A stretch of DNA of 64,000 nucleotides from positions 54,189-118,188 of the forward strand of contig BLSF01000092.1 of assembly GCA_012862575.1 (NCBI GenBank), written 5' to 3'. Of this stretch, positions 49,138 to 58,600 are shown piece by piece. The notes under the pieces were generated by a model. That model had not been told where the DNA came from. It was given only the letters and a program-made list of their open reading frames with translations, and did not search any database. The translations under genes were made by a program, and so were the position numbers. Origin of the DNA: Parietichytrium sp. I65-24A (lineage: Eukaryota > Sar > Bigyra > Thraustochytrida > Thraustochytriidae). Position 1 is the stretch's first letter. Each line of letters opens with the position of its first letter.

Positions 49138-51162
49138 ATGACGCAGTCTCTGCGGTCTTGCGAAGGCGACAGCAGAGACAGCAGAGACAGCAGAGACGGC
49201 AAGCGTGGAGTAGTGATGTTGAGCGAGAGGCTGCGCACTGCGAGCGACGCCACGATCATGTCCACGGACATTGACGAGGACGCGGACGAGGAGGAAGAGG
49301 AAGAGGAAGAGTACGACGATGGGCGTCTCCGGGGAAGCGCTCTGTCGGGCTCGGCGGCTGCGATGGGGTTGGCGATTAAGCTTCCGATAAAGGAATCGGT
49401 AGAACACCAGGGCGGGTTGGAGACGCCTGCGGAACACACGCCACACTCGGGCGTGCGGAGCGAGTCGTGCGACACGCTGTCGTCGCTTGATTTGAAGTTT
49501 CCTGGCCCTGACCAGCCAAGGGAAGCGCATCTTTTCGCGGGCACGGATTCTTCGATGGTGGAGACGCTCAGCCAAGGGATTCGAACGTTCAACCTGAACC
49601 CGATCCGAGGCATTGACTTCATCCGCAAGAAAGGTCTGGTTCATTTCAGCAAAGGTGACGACGAGGGAAACGCTAGACGCGTAGCGATTTTTCTCAAGCA
49701 CACCCCGGGGCTCAACAAAGAACAAATTGGCAAGGTACTCGGGTCCGAAGACAACGAGCATGTGGAGATTCTCAAGAACTACTTTCTCCTGTTTGACTTT
49801 TCGAGCTACGGGCCAACCATTCACGGACTAGAGAACGGGCTGCGTCTCGTATTCAGCTGCTTCAAGCCCCCTGGTGAGTCTCAAAAAATCGAGCGGATTC
49901 TCACGGCGTTCACGGACAAATTTACAGAAGACAACAATATGAAGAACGGACAGCCCGAGAATGCCGAGTTCAAAGGGTCCTCAGCATTGGTGCTTGCGTT
50001 CAGTATTGTTCTCCTCAACGTGGACCTTCACAACCCTAACAACCCACAGCGAATGTCCCGGCGAAACTTTGTTCGAAACAACCGCGGACTGGATGACGGT
50101 GAAGATTTTCCCGAGCAGGAGATGCTTAGACTGTACGAACGGATTCTCCGGAACGAAATAAGACACAAGGTGGACAGAGATGAAGTAGCGGGCAATCTCT
50201 TCACTCAGCCGGACAAGTGTGGGTGGCTGAGTAAGAAAGGCGCTACAAAATTGTCCAAGTGGAAGCGAAGGTGGTTTATTCTTTCAGTGAACGCCCTATA
50301 TTACTTTCGCGACTCGGAAGACGTCGACTTCTTGGGGTTTATTCCTCTCGAAAATGTACTCGTGCGGACATGCTTCGATGCCGAGAACGAGGTTCATGCG
50401 CAATCATCATCCATGAACTCACGCCAAAACTCGCAGTGCCTTACTCCAGCTTCTCAGCTTTCCGTCGGGAAGGAGAGCGTAGTCGTTGGGTCGCCCTCTT
50501 CTGCTGGCGCACTTGTGAAGAGAAAATCAAAGTACATGCCCAAGTTGGCACACTCTAAAAGCGAGGGCATCATTCGGGGGTCAACACCAGGCACAACTGA
50601 CAAAGATCGCAAGAGAATGTCTCGACGCAGAGATTTCTGGTTTGAGATTTACCATCTAGATCACCGCCTTAATGTGAAAAGTGCGAGGATGACCAAGACC
50701 GGCTTAGATTTGGGTCAGCATCGGACAATCAAGCTCCGCGCGTCAAGCCGCCAAGAAATGGAGAGCTGGGTTGAGGTGATCAACAAAAAGGGGACCTTCA
50801 ACACTCTTATCGAGCGCGCCCGCCTGGTCCGTCAAGAGTCTTCAGAGGCGGGATCGATTCCAGACTCCATATCTGTCTCTACACGGAGCTCAACGAGCTC
50901 CAGGCAGAACCGCATTTCTGCTCGGTTTCGGCGAATGATCTTTTCTAGGCGAAGTCTGCAGGCGAGCCCGTCCTCAAATTCTCTCTTGTCGACGCCCGGA
51001 AGTAAGGAGCTGGAAGACGAAGACTTTAATAGCGAGTCTGCCTTTACTGCGCATTCCTCGGTACTGGAGACGAGTCCTCAGCCTTCCGAAACATTTGAGC
51101 AGGAGAGATCTGAGACGCTGCAACCTCCACAGCCTTTGTCTGCTTTAGAAACTCAAGGGTAG
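49138..51162 (+). CDS. Cytohesin-like Sec7-PH ARF guanine-nucleotide exchange factor
   Basis: 674 aa from ATG 49138; the frame opens earlier only with a TTG. Small ARF-GEF acting at plasma membrane or endosomes. The N-terminus is acidic (Asp/Glu run around 45-60). Sec7 domain about 157-345: FLKHTPGLNKEQIGKVLG, glutamic finger Glu247 in FKPPGESQK, and LAFSIVLLNVDLHNP. A PH domain follows at once (from about 360) with CGWLSKKGATKLSKWKRRWFIL, the basic phosphoinositide-binding strand pair. It is split by a Ser-rich insert of roughly 85 residues before the second half (FWFEIYHLDHRLNV to MESWVEVINK). A basic Ser-rich tail follows. Cytohesins have a coiled coil before Sec7; this one does not. Confidence 0.91.
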   Translation: MTQSLRSCEGDSRDSRDSRDGKRGVVMLSERLRTASDATIMSTDIDEDADEEEEEEEEYDDGRLRGSALSGSAAAMGLAIKLPIKESVEHQGGLETPAEHTPHSGVRSESCDTLSSLDLKFPGPDQPREAHLFAGTDSSMVETLSQGIRTFNLNPIRGIDFIRKKGLVHFSKGDDEGNARRVAIFLKHTPGLNKEQIGKVLGSEDNEHVEILKNYFLLFDFSSYGPTIHGLENGLRLVFSCFKPPGESQKIERILTAFTDKFTEDNNMKNGQPENAEFKGSSALVLAFSIVLLNVDLHNPNNPQRMSRRNFVRNNRGLDDGEDFPEQEMLRLYERILRNEIRHKVDRDEVAGNLFTQPDKCGWLSKKGATKLSKWKRRWFILSVNALYYFRDSEDVDFLGFIPLENVLVRTCFDAENEVHAQSSSMNSRQNSQCLTPASQLSVGKESVVVGSPSSAGALVKRKSKYMPKLAHSKSEGIIRGSTPGTTDKDRKRMSRRRDFWFEIYHLDHRLNVKSARMTKTGLDLGQHRTIKLRASSRQEMESWVEVINKKGTFNTLIERARLVRQESSEAGSIPDSISVSTRSSTSSRQNRISARFRRMIFSRRSLQASPSSNSLLSTPGSKELEDEDFNSESAFTAHSSVLETSPQPSETFEQERSETLQPPQPLSALETQG

Positions 51163-51507
51163 AGAAATTGCGTTGCCGCTTAATCTGCCAAATTTTGAAC
51201 ATGTTGTTGTGTAATATATATAAATAGATATATATACCGCTTTTCAATCCTTCAATCGTCCGACCACTCGCTCTGTGCATATTTTTAGCTCGCGTACACT
51301 ATTTGCGAACGTCAAATTTCTTTACACCCACCGTTGGTTACGAGCAGCCCGCCTCGATGCGTTGGACGATGTGCTCGATGGACGGGCTCTCTCCATTCTC
51401 TCATCATCCCCGAAGCAAACCCTTCTTGCAAATCGTCTCAACTACGAGGCCCACATTGCGTTGGTGCGCGACATCCGTGCGAGCAATGAGCAAAAATGTA
51501 ATCCTTC
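51163..51507. other. Convergent 3' spacer
   Basis: 345 bp between the Sec7-PH stop and the zinc-finger gene stop. It has an ATATATAAATAGATATATATA AT tract near 51215-51237. Nothing else is recognised. Confidence 0.45.
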
Positions 51508-52407
51508 TTATGTTATTTTTGAAGGTTTATCTGAGGGCCAATTCCACCCGCACGATGAACACCATAGCTGCAGTGGCTCCAGCTCGGCGGCGACTCCCTG
51601 TATGGATTTTTCCAGCGCGTCGAGTTCCTCGGAAGCTTTTGTTAGATCATGATATCCAACCTTGGCTTGCCTCCATCTTCTGTTGAGATATTTGACCTGA
51701 TTATGCAATGCCTCTGCATCCTTCCTCATGGTGCGCAACTTCCCCGCCTTGTTAGCCTTCACCTCTTCGGAATCTAAGGCCGCTGATCCGTTCGAAAGAC
51801 GGCTTATCTCGCCACACCTCCCACAGAGAAGGAAGTTTCGCATCTCGAGTGCGACTTGTCGAAAGTCCTCTTTCTTGTTTGCCGAGCTCCAAAGCAGCCA
51901 CACCTGCCCCTTCAACAAGTCAGCTTCGCTCAATGTGGCTTTAGTCGGGAAAGCGCTCTCAGCGTGAGCGCTGGGGTTCCCCTCTGTTTGGCTCTGCTGA
52001 TCTTCCCTCTGGCATATAATACTCAACTCTTTCCCTCGATAGTCGATCTGGGACACCAACCCACGGTACACGACACCCATCCGTTTAAAGCGAACACAGC
52101 TCCCTTCCTCGATAATGTCGCCATCTGCAAGCTGCAGCCACTCCGCATGCTTTCCCCGACGGCAAACAGAGCATCGTTCTGCGGTGTCTTGGTTCGCATG
52201 AGAGCAGAGCCAACACCTCCATACGGCAGATTTCTTTGCCTTGTCACGCTTCACAGGCCCAAAAGCCGATTTGTTCTCTTTGAGCATCTCGCTCAGCAGA
52301 TCCGGGGGCACTAACAAGCCGCACATCGGCCTTGTGAACAGCGCCCGCTGGTCCACGCACGGGTACGTTGGCACCCCTCGCGCCGCCTTCGCCACCTTCG
52401 CCGCCAT
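51508..52407 (-). CDS. RanBP2-type zinc-finger protein of unknown function
   Basis: 299 aa from ATG 52407 (MAAKVAKAARG); the frame reaches 52521 only through a TTG. One RanBP2/NZF-type finger is visible at 63-85: W63-x-C65-x2-C68-x10-C79-x2-C82. A charged beta-rich segment follows. Two further Cys pairs, CGRC and near the C-terminus CSSC, flank a basic coiled-coil-like stretch and could together form a second zinc site. The family binds ubiquitin, RNA or proteins; which one applies here is unknown. No orthologue recognised. Its 5' side abuts the duplicated contig-end region starting at 52773. Confidence 0.75.
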   Translation of the reverse strand: MAAKVAKAARGVPTYPCVDQRALFTRPMCGLLVPPDLLSEMLKENKSAFGPVKRDKAKKSAVWRCWLCSHANQDTAERCSVCRRGKHAEWLQLADGDIIEEGSCVRFKRMGVVYRGLVSQIDYRGKELSIICQREDQQSQTEGNPSAHAESAFPTKATLSEADLLKGQVWLLWSSANKKEDFRQVALEMRNFLLCGRCGEISRLSNGSAALDSEEVKANKAGKLRTMRKDAEALHNQVKYLNRRWRQAKVGYHDLTKASEELDALEKSIQGVAAELEPLQLWCSSCGWNWPSDKPSKIT

Positions 52408-52772
52408 CGTGTGCCTTCGCCCAGCCCTTTGCCACCACGCCTCTTTTGGGCCGGAGCTTTGGATTGACAAGTGAGTGCTCGGCTTCTCTGTGGTGTATAC
52501 AGACTTTGCATTGTCAATCAATCATCTATGGCAACTTGATCAAGCAATCAATTTTCGACTGAAAGAAAGAGACATGACGACAATGATGAAGTAAAAACCA
52601 GTATCTCCCTCTCGCGATTGGGTTCTGTCGACTTGGTTTGTCAAGGGTCAAAAGCTCAACTTTCCAAGTATTGAGCCACAGGCTAAAGTGCAATTCTTTC
52701 AAGTTCAACTTTGCGCGTTTTGAACTTTGGAGATTCCAATTTCACAGTCAAGTTGGATCCCGACGTGTCGAA

Positions 52773-53638
52773 GTTCAAGTTCAACTATCTCGTCAACGGT
52801 CCTGAACACGAGTACTCGCTGTAGGCACTGTTGGCACCCCCGCTAAGACACTAAAGCTATGCCAAGGATTACCAACTCTGGTATCCTTCCGAGAGTCGTA
52901 GGTTGGCTAGTAGAGCTGACTAAACTGCGAGTAAGAGAGGATATGATATATTTGCATCACCACATCATGATGATCATGATGATCCATGATGATCATGATG
53001 ATCATGATGAGTTGATCAATTTCATCAGATTCGAAGACCCATTCTGCGACGGCCTTTTGGCGGGAAAGACGGCGCCCAGATGGTCCATTGGCGAGCCAGG
53101 AAAAGCGCTTGGACGGCACCAACCAAGGTGAACGAACGGTGTGAGATGGTGTGAGTGTGAGATCTCCTTTAGTTGCTCTATAGTTACCAGCTAGAGCCAG
53201 CCAGCACATCCAGCTACATCAGCTTACAGTCTCTCCCCGTACTCCCAGTACTCCCAGTCCCCGAAATCGCTCAGCTATTCTCAGCTCTCTCAGCTATTCT
53301 CAGCTCGGCGAGTTTCTTTTCATGACTGACAAGTGAGTACTGAGAGTGCGGGACGTGCGAGTCTCTTTTGCTGCGTCTCGGCGACTGCCCACGCAGATTG
53401 TTCTCCAACTTTGACAGGAGGGTGCCGAGGCTGCACGTCGGTGGCGACCAGCGACGCGCCATGGAGGTTGACTCGGAGCCCAAAGATGTCCTGGCTGCTC
53501 TGCGGAATACAGTGTCGCTTAATGTGCCAGTTTCCTCGGTGATGAGCGTCGATGACTTCGGCGAGCTTGACGTGGATGGCCTGACAGTGGCTTTAGGCGG
53601 AATGCTGCAATTGGCAGAGCAGCTTGTGGGCATGGAGC
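52773..53638. repeat. Contig end X of a triplicated assembly segment
   Basis: 52773-53379 is repeated at 53640-54246, and 53332-53638 is repeated from 54248 to 54553. The copies look identical. The segment includes an ATCATGATG-type tract (52962-53012, again 53829-53879). Confidence 0.88.
53461..53638 (+). pseudogene. Truncated duplicate of the 216-aa protein gene
   Basis: Identical to the first 59 codons of the gene at 54376 and cut by the N at 53639. The offset of 915 bp equals the redundancy of the assembly here. It is one gene seen twice, not a real partial copy. Confidence 0.85.
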
Positions 53639-53639
53639 N
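53639..53639. other. Single-N assembly join
   Basis: One N within an open frame, between duplicated contig ends. Confidence 0.9.
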
Positions 53640-54246
53640 GTTCAAGTTCAACTATCTCGTCAACGGTCCTGAACACGAGTACTCGCTGTAGGCACTGTTG
53701 GCACCCCCGCTAAGACACTAAAGCTATGCCAAGGATTACCAACTCTGGTATCCTTCCGAGAGTCGTAGGTTGGCTAGTAGAGCTGACTAAACTGCGAGTA
53801 AGAGAGGATATGATATATTTGCATCACCACATCATGATGATCATGATGATCCATGATGATCATGATGATCATGATGAGTTGATCAATTTCATCAGATTCG
53901 AAGACCCATTCTGCGACGGCCTTTTGGCGGGAAAGACGGCGCCCAGATGGTCCATTGGCGAGCCAGGAAAAGCGCTTGGACGGCACCAACCAAGGTGAAC
54001 GAACGGTGTGAGATGGTGTGAGTGTGAGATCTCCTTTAGTTGCTCTATAGTTACCAGCTAGAGCCAGCCAGCACATCCAGCTACATCAGCTTACAGTCTC
54101 TCCCCGTACTCCCAGTACTCCCAGTCCCCGAAATCGCTCAGCTATTCTCAGCTCTCTCAGCTATTCTCAGCTCGGCGAGTTTCTTTTCATGACTGACAAG
54201 TGAGTACTGAGAGTGCGGGACGTGCGAGTCTCTTTTGCTGCGTCTC
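53640..54246. repeat. Contig Y, repeat of 52773-53379
   Basis: 607 bp bounded by an N on both sides and wholly contained in contig X; its last 47 bp (54200-54246) are repeated again right after the second N (54248-54294). Confidence 0.88.
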
Positions 54247-54247
54247 N
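54247..54247. other. Single-N assembly join
   Basis: One N flanked by a 47-bp direct repeat, the overlap between two contig ends. Confidence 0.9.
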
Positions 54248-54375
54248 GTGAGTACTGAGAGTGCGGGACGTGCGAGTCTCTTTTGCTGCGTCTCGGCGAC
54301 TGCCCACGCAGATTGTTCTCCAACTTTGACAGGAGGGTGCCGAGGCTGCACGTCGGTGGCGACCAGCGACGCGCC

Positions 54376-55026
54376 ATGGAGGTTGACTCGGAGCCCAAAG
54401 ATGTCCTGGCTGCTCTGCGGAATACAGTGTCGCTTAATGTGCCAGTTTCCTCGGTGATGAGCGTCGATGACTTCGGCGAGCTTGACGTGGATGGCCTGAC
54501 AGTGGCTTTAGGCGGAATGCTGCAATTGGCAGAGCAGCTTGTGGGCATGGAGCCCGCTGAGGCGCTTCAGAGGGCGATGCTGGATATTGTTGAGTTCCTG
54601 GTCGCCTACAAAGACGTACTGTGCACGTACGAAACTGCAAAGCTCGTCCCGCTTCGAAAATTAGTTGAACGCTTTGAAGACTTGGTTCAAAAAACAAAGG
54701 CATCGGTGGATTACCGAGTCTTCAGCGTATTCATGGAGAATAAAATCGGCAACACCTCACTGAATGACCAAGGCCCAATCGTCAGTGAATTCAACAAGAT
54801 CAAATCCAAATTATTGAGGGCGTCTCGTCTCTCTTGGGAAGAGAGGGAGGTGATCATCGGTAAACTTCTTTCCTCTGTAAATGATAAGCGACGCGGTTTT
54901 CTCATCGAAGGACGTGCCGAAGTTCGCGGATACCAAGACATGTCTGACCAAGAGCTCATTGGGTGGAGTACACTTGCTGGCGAGTTGACACCTGGCATGC
55001 AAGACGATGAGGACGGTAGTATGTAA
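54376..55026 (+). CDS. Unknown 216-aa acidic helical protein
   Basis: ATG 54376 (MEVDSEPKDVLAAL); the frame is open upstream to about 54283 without an ATG. I do not recognise a family. The protein is acidic and largely helical by composition, with no signal peptide, membrane helix or Cys motif. The N-terminal part contains VDDFGELDVDGLTVALGG, a middle section LRKLVERFEDLVQKTK looks amphipathic, and the C-terminus ends in a short acidic run. The locus is the true copy of the truncated one at 53461. It may have an upstream exon, since the 5' flank is disturbed by assembly joins. Confidence 0.65.
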   Translation: MEVDSEPKDVLAALRNTVSLNVPVSSVMSVDDFGELDVDGLTVALGGMLQLAEQLVGMEPAEALQRAMLDIVEFLVAYKDVLCTYETAKLVPLRKLVERFEDLVQKTKASVDYRVFSVFMENKIGNTSLNDQGPIVSEFNKIKSKLLRASRLSWEEREVIIGKLLSSVNDKRRGFLIEGRAEVRGYQDMSDQELIGWSTLAGELTPGMQDDEDGSM

Positions 55027-55653
55027 CGGCAATGACCAAACAATCAAAAAAAGGCACGATTAATTCTGCACACCTTTCCTTTTCCCGCAGTAACTCTCGT
55101 AATCACCACAACATCGTGAAAAGACTGGCCTTAGCGCTCTTCCGTCGAAATATGCCTACGAACGGAGGGCCGCGTTTTCATCTCTTGTCTTCCCCTCTGG
55201 GTGAACAAGTCCTTTCGCTCCTCACTTATCTGAGCCATCACCTCATCTCAAGCGTCGATCAAGACGATTGATCCCGCTCACACCCCTCGTTTCACCGAAA
55301 CGTTTTACCTTGCTTCTTATTCCTCGGACAGACACCACGCGAACGCATAAAAGCATCGGAACATCGGCCAAAATAATTCCATGGGTACTGCCAAAACGCG
55401 TGAAGCTTAGACTATTCATGGTGTCACCTAATCAAATAAGAAATGAAGTGCTGACATCAAGTGACCAAAATGCAACTATTTCACATTCTTACAAGAGAAA
55501 GAAAAAGCCGGAGCAGACACTCTTGATGAAAGACCGCCTTCTCGCTAACTCGATCTCAGTTCTAAAAGGACAGAAGAATCGTCCGCTCTTCTTAAATTAA
55601 AATTCGACTTTTGAAAACCTCTCAGACCCGCCCAGGTTATTTTCGAGGCTCAC
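55027..55653. other. Convergent 3' spacer
   Basis: 627 bp between the 216-aa protein stop and the PqiA-like stop. A 110-codon frame (55268-55600) exists on the plus strand, but it lacks family character and is AT-biased, so I read it as chance. Confidence 0.45.
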
Positions 55654-58600
55654 TCAAATTGGCGGCTGTCGTTGTGATTGTGGATATCGTGGCATTTGAA
55701 TCCCTTGAGAGCTTTCTCGTGCCTCGTATTTCGACTGCGGAGCATAACGCTGACTAGATTGTTGTGGTTGCGAAAACGACCAGCTGCCTTGGCCGCTACT
55801 ATGAGGCGCTGAACGACCAGCCAGCATAGATCCGTACGGGTCCACCACAGACAGAGAGAGCTTCGATCTTTGGCCAGTCGTGGACTCGATCGTGATGAAG
55901 CCAAGGCGCGAGAAAATGCTGTATAAACCCGTCGCAGAAGTGTTGCCGCCCTGCGCTGCGCTGCTGCCCGGACTTGCCGAACTCTTTCGCACCTCGATGA
56001 ATGACTTGAAGATTTTCATGACGAAAATATGAACAAAGTTCGAGATTGCCAACGACACAAAGAAAAAGTAAGCCCCAACATCGATTCGGGCAATAAGCGC
56101 AAAGCAGGTAGCCTGCACATCCCGGTCTGTCACCACGTCCACCGACATCAAGAGGTCCATGATCGGCTCCACGAAAGAGCAACGATCTTTGACGAGCATG
56201 CTGGTCGCATTCTCCAACTCCAAGACTGTTAAGATCGCCGCAAGTACGAAAACTTCAGTTCCGCACCACGCACAAAGCAGATTGTTTCTCTCCTGGTACA
56301 CAATAGCCTCCTCGAGCGTAAATGACTTGGTGGAGAGCAGAATGAGGTAAGCCAGTTGTATTGCAGGGATTACGAGCACAGAGAGAACAAAAACGATGCC
56401 AAAGTATACCTTCCCAAAGCTAAGATCTGCAAAAGTGTCGCCAATGAAAGAGTACAACGAGAAGCCTTTAATGGTCTCTTGAGCATCAAACTCCATCAGC
56501 ACGCGAATAATGCCCACGGTTTCGAGCTCAAGAACCGGAATGGCCCCATTGATGAGCAATAAGACAAGCGCCAACGAAGCAAATACAGTGAGAGCGCGCT
56601 GCCCGCGTCTAGACAGCGTTAGGTAGAACTTGGTGCTTCCGTCTTTGTTGTGGACTGCATAAGTGGTCTCCAGCACAGAAAGCTTTTGCATAGCCGTCGG
56701 TGCGGAGTGGATCTCGTCAAACGTCGCAACATGTTTGATACGCTTTTGGAAAACAAACACCACGTTGCTCACGCCAAGGGACAAGAGCAATGCAGTGATG
56801 AAAGTGTATAGGCTCAGCTTGGGAATGAGATTCAGCTTGAGAGAGTAGGCGTAGGTGTCACTAGGTAGATAGGTCTTATCCTGTGGGCTGTGAACCTCGA
56901 TGGAGAGTAACACCAACACGAACGCAACGAAGAAAAGCTCCACCAAACTCCACTTGCCCAGCTGGTCGAGGAGCGTGATGACGGTGTCGCGATTTTTGAA
57001 ACTCAAGATGCGAGAAGGCGCGAACCAGGTAACCAGCACACCAAAAATTTTCATGTATGGCCAGAGGATGGAGAAAACAAACAAAAGTCCTGCCAGGAAT
57101 TTAGCTCCGCCCTTCCACAGTTCCAGAGTCGTAGACACCACTGAGAACTCTCCAAACTCCTCAATGTTAATTGGCATTCCAGCAGCTGTTCCTTCGACCC
57201 CGGCGCCCATCACTGGTCCGGTGTGACCAAGAACAAACATGAAAAGATTCAATAATAGCAGTCCTGGCACGGCGATTTTCGCCCACAGAGGAACGGAAGG
57301 GTGATGAAACAGGGCAATTTTGGTCAGATCTTGGGCCATTGGAGACTGCTTGACTGGTTCCGCGTAATACAATGAGCGTGAGTGGTCATCTCTGACACCC
57401 TGGTGCACAGCTGGGCGACGACCAAAGCGGCAGCCGCAAAAGCACATGCCAGCTGCAGCAAGAACACTGCCAAACATGCCCGCAAATACATACGCAGATC
57501 CGAGGGGCTCGTGAGAAATGGCGCTACCAGAAAGAGATTCTTCGCACTGCAGTTGCGCATTCCGAACCGTTTCCTCCCAGGTGTCTTGTGCATAAGGCTC
57601 GACAATATTGTTTGCAAAGTTTTGCATCAAATCGTTGATGGCTGCAGACATGTCTTCCGACGCAACTACACTTTGCAGTTTGTTCGCCCACTCCTCGAGG
57701 ACCGCGCTCTCACAGTTGGTACATTCCAGAGATACTGTAAAACCGCGCAAGAGCATAAAGAATTCCCTTACGCCGCCATAAGGATCGAGTTTCCCCACCC
57801 AGCAGTCCAGGTTAATAGCCTCTGCGACTTTCATGCTCTCCACATCATAGATGCTGAGGGTCGCTAGTAGATCGAGCACAGCTTCGAAATTTTCGAAGCC
57901 AGCTGTAAGCACGAACTCGTTGGACTGCGTGTACTCCCTGCTTGGTGCATTTTTTGACGCGGTTTTGAAACTGTTAAATTCAAGGCTGAGGGACAACGAG
58001 AACGGGAGGGAACTATTTGCGATATTGAGCCCACTGTACAGGTCTTGCGGGTCCTCAGAAGTAGCTCGGAACAACTTGGCCTCCTGAATAGCCGGCGGGG
58101 CTCCATTCCGCAGACTAAGAGAATCGAGAACAAGCTCCAGCGAGACCTCGTTCCCAGTTGTCGCGACAAAATTCGGAATATCAAGCTCCAAAAGTTTAGT
58201 TGGTTCACTGACCACAACTGCGACTCCATTCGAGTCTGCTTCCCCAAGGCTTGCCATCGCACTTGCAAGAAGCTCCGGGTTGACCATATCGGAAATGTTT
58301 CGAACAATTCCGCGACTAAAATCGTACATTGTTTGCTCGGTGTAAGTTGTCGCTTCAGCGAGTGGGCACTCGCTTGGCTCGTCCACAAATGTTAGATTCG
58401 TCAGCGACTCAGCGAGAAATGTGGGAATTCCAGCTTGATATGGCTTTGCGAGTGTGTTCACAAGATCGCCCGCAAGAACTCCGAGGCCATCCACAAAACC
58501 AGAAAGAGCAATTGTCACACCAGATGATTGCAACACTGCTGCTGACAACGATGGAGAAGGTGAGTAGAACGTTGACAGAGCACAGGTCCCCAGATGCTCC

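Noticed and set aside
55268-55600. 110-codon plus-strand frame
   Set aside because: Low complexity of composition, no motif, lies between convergent gene ends.
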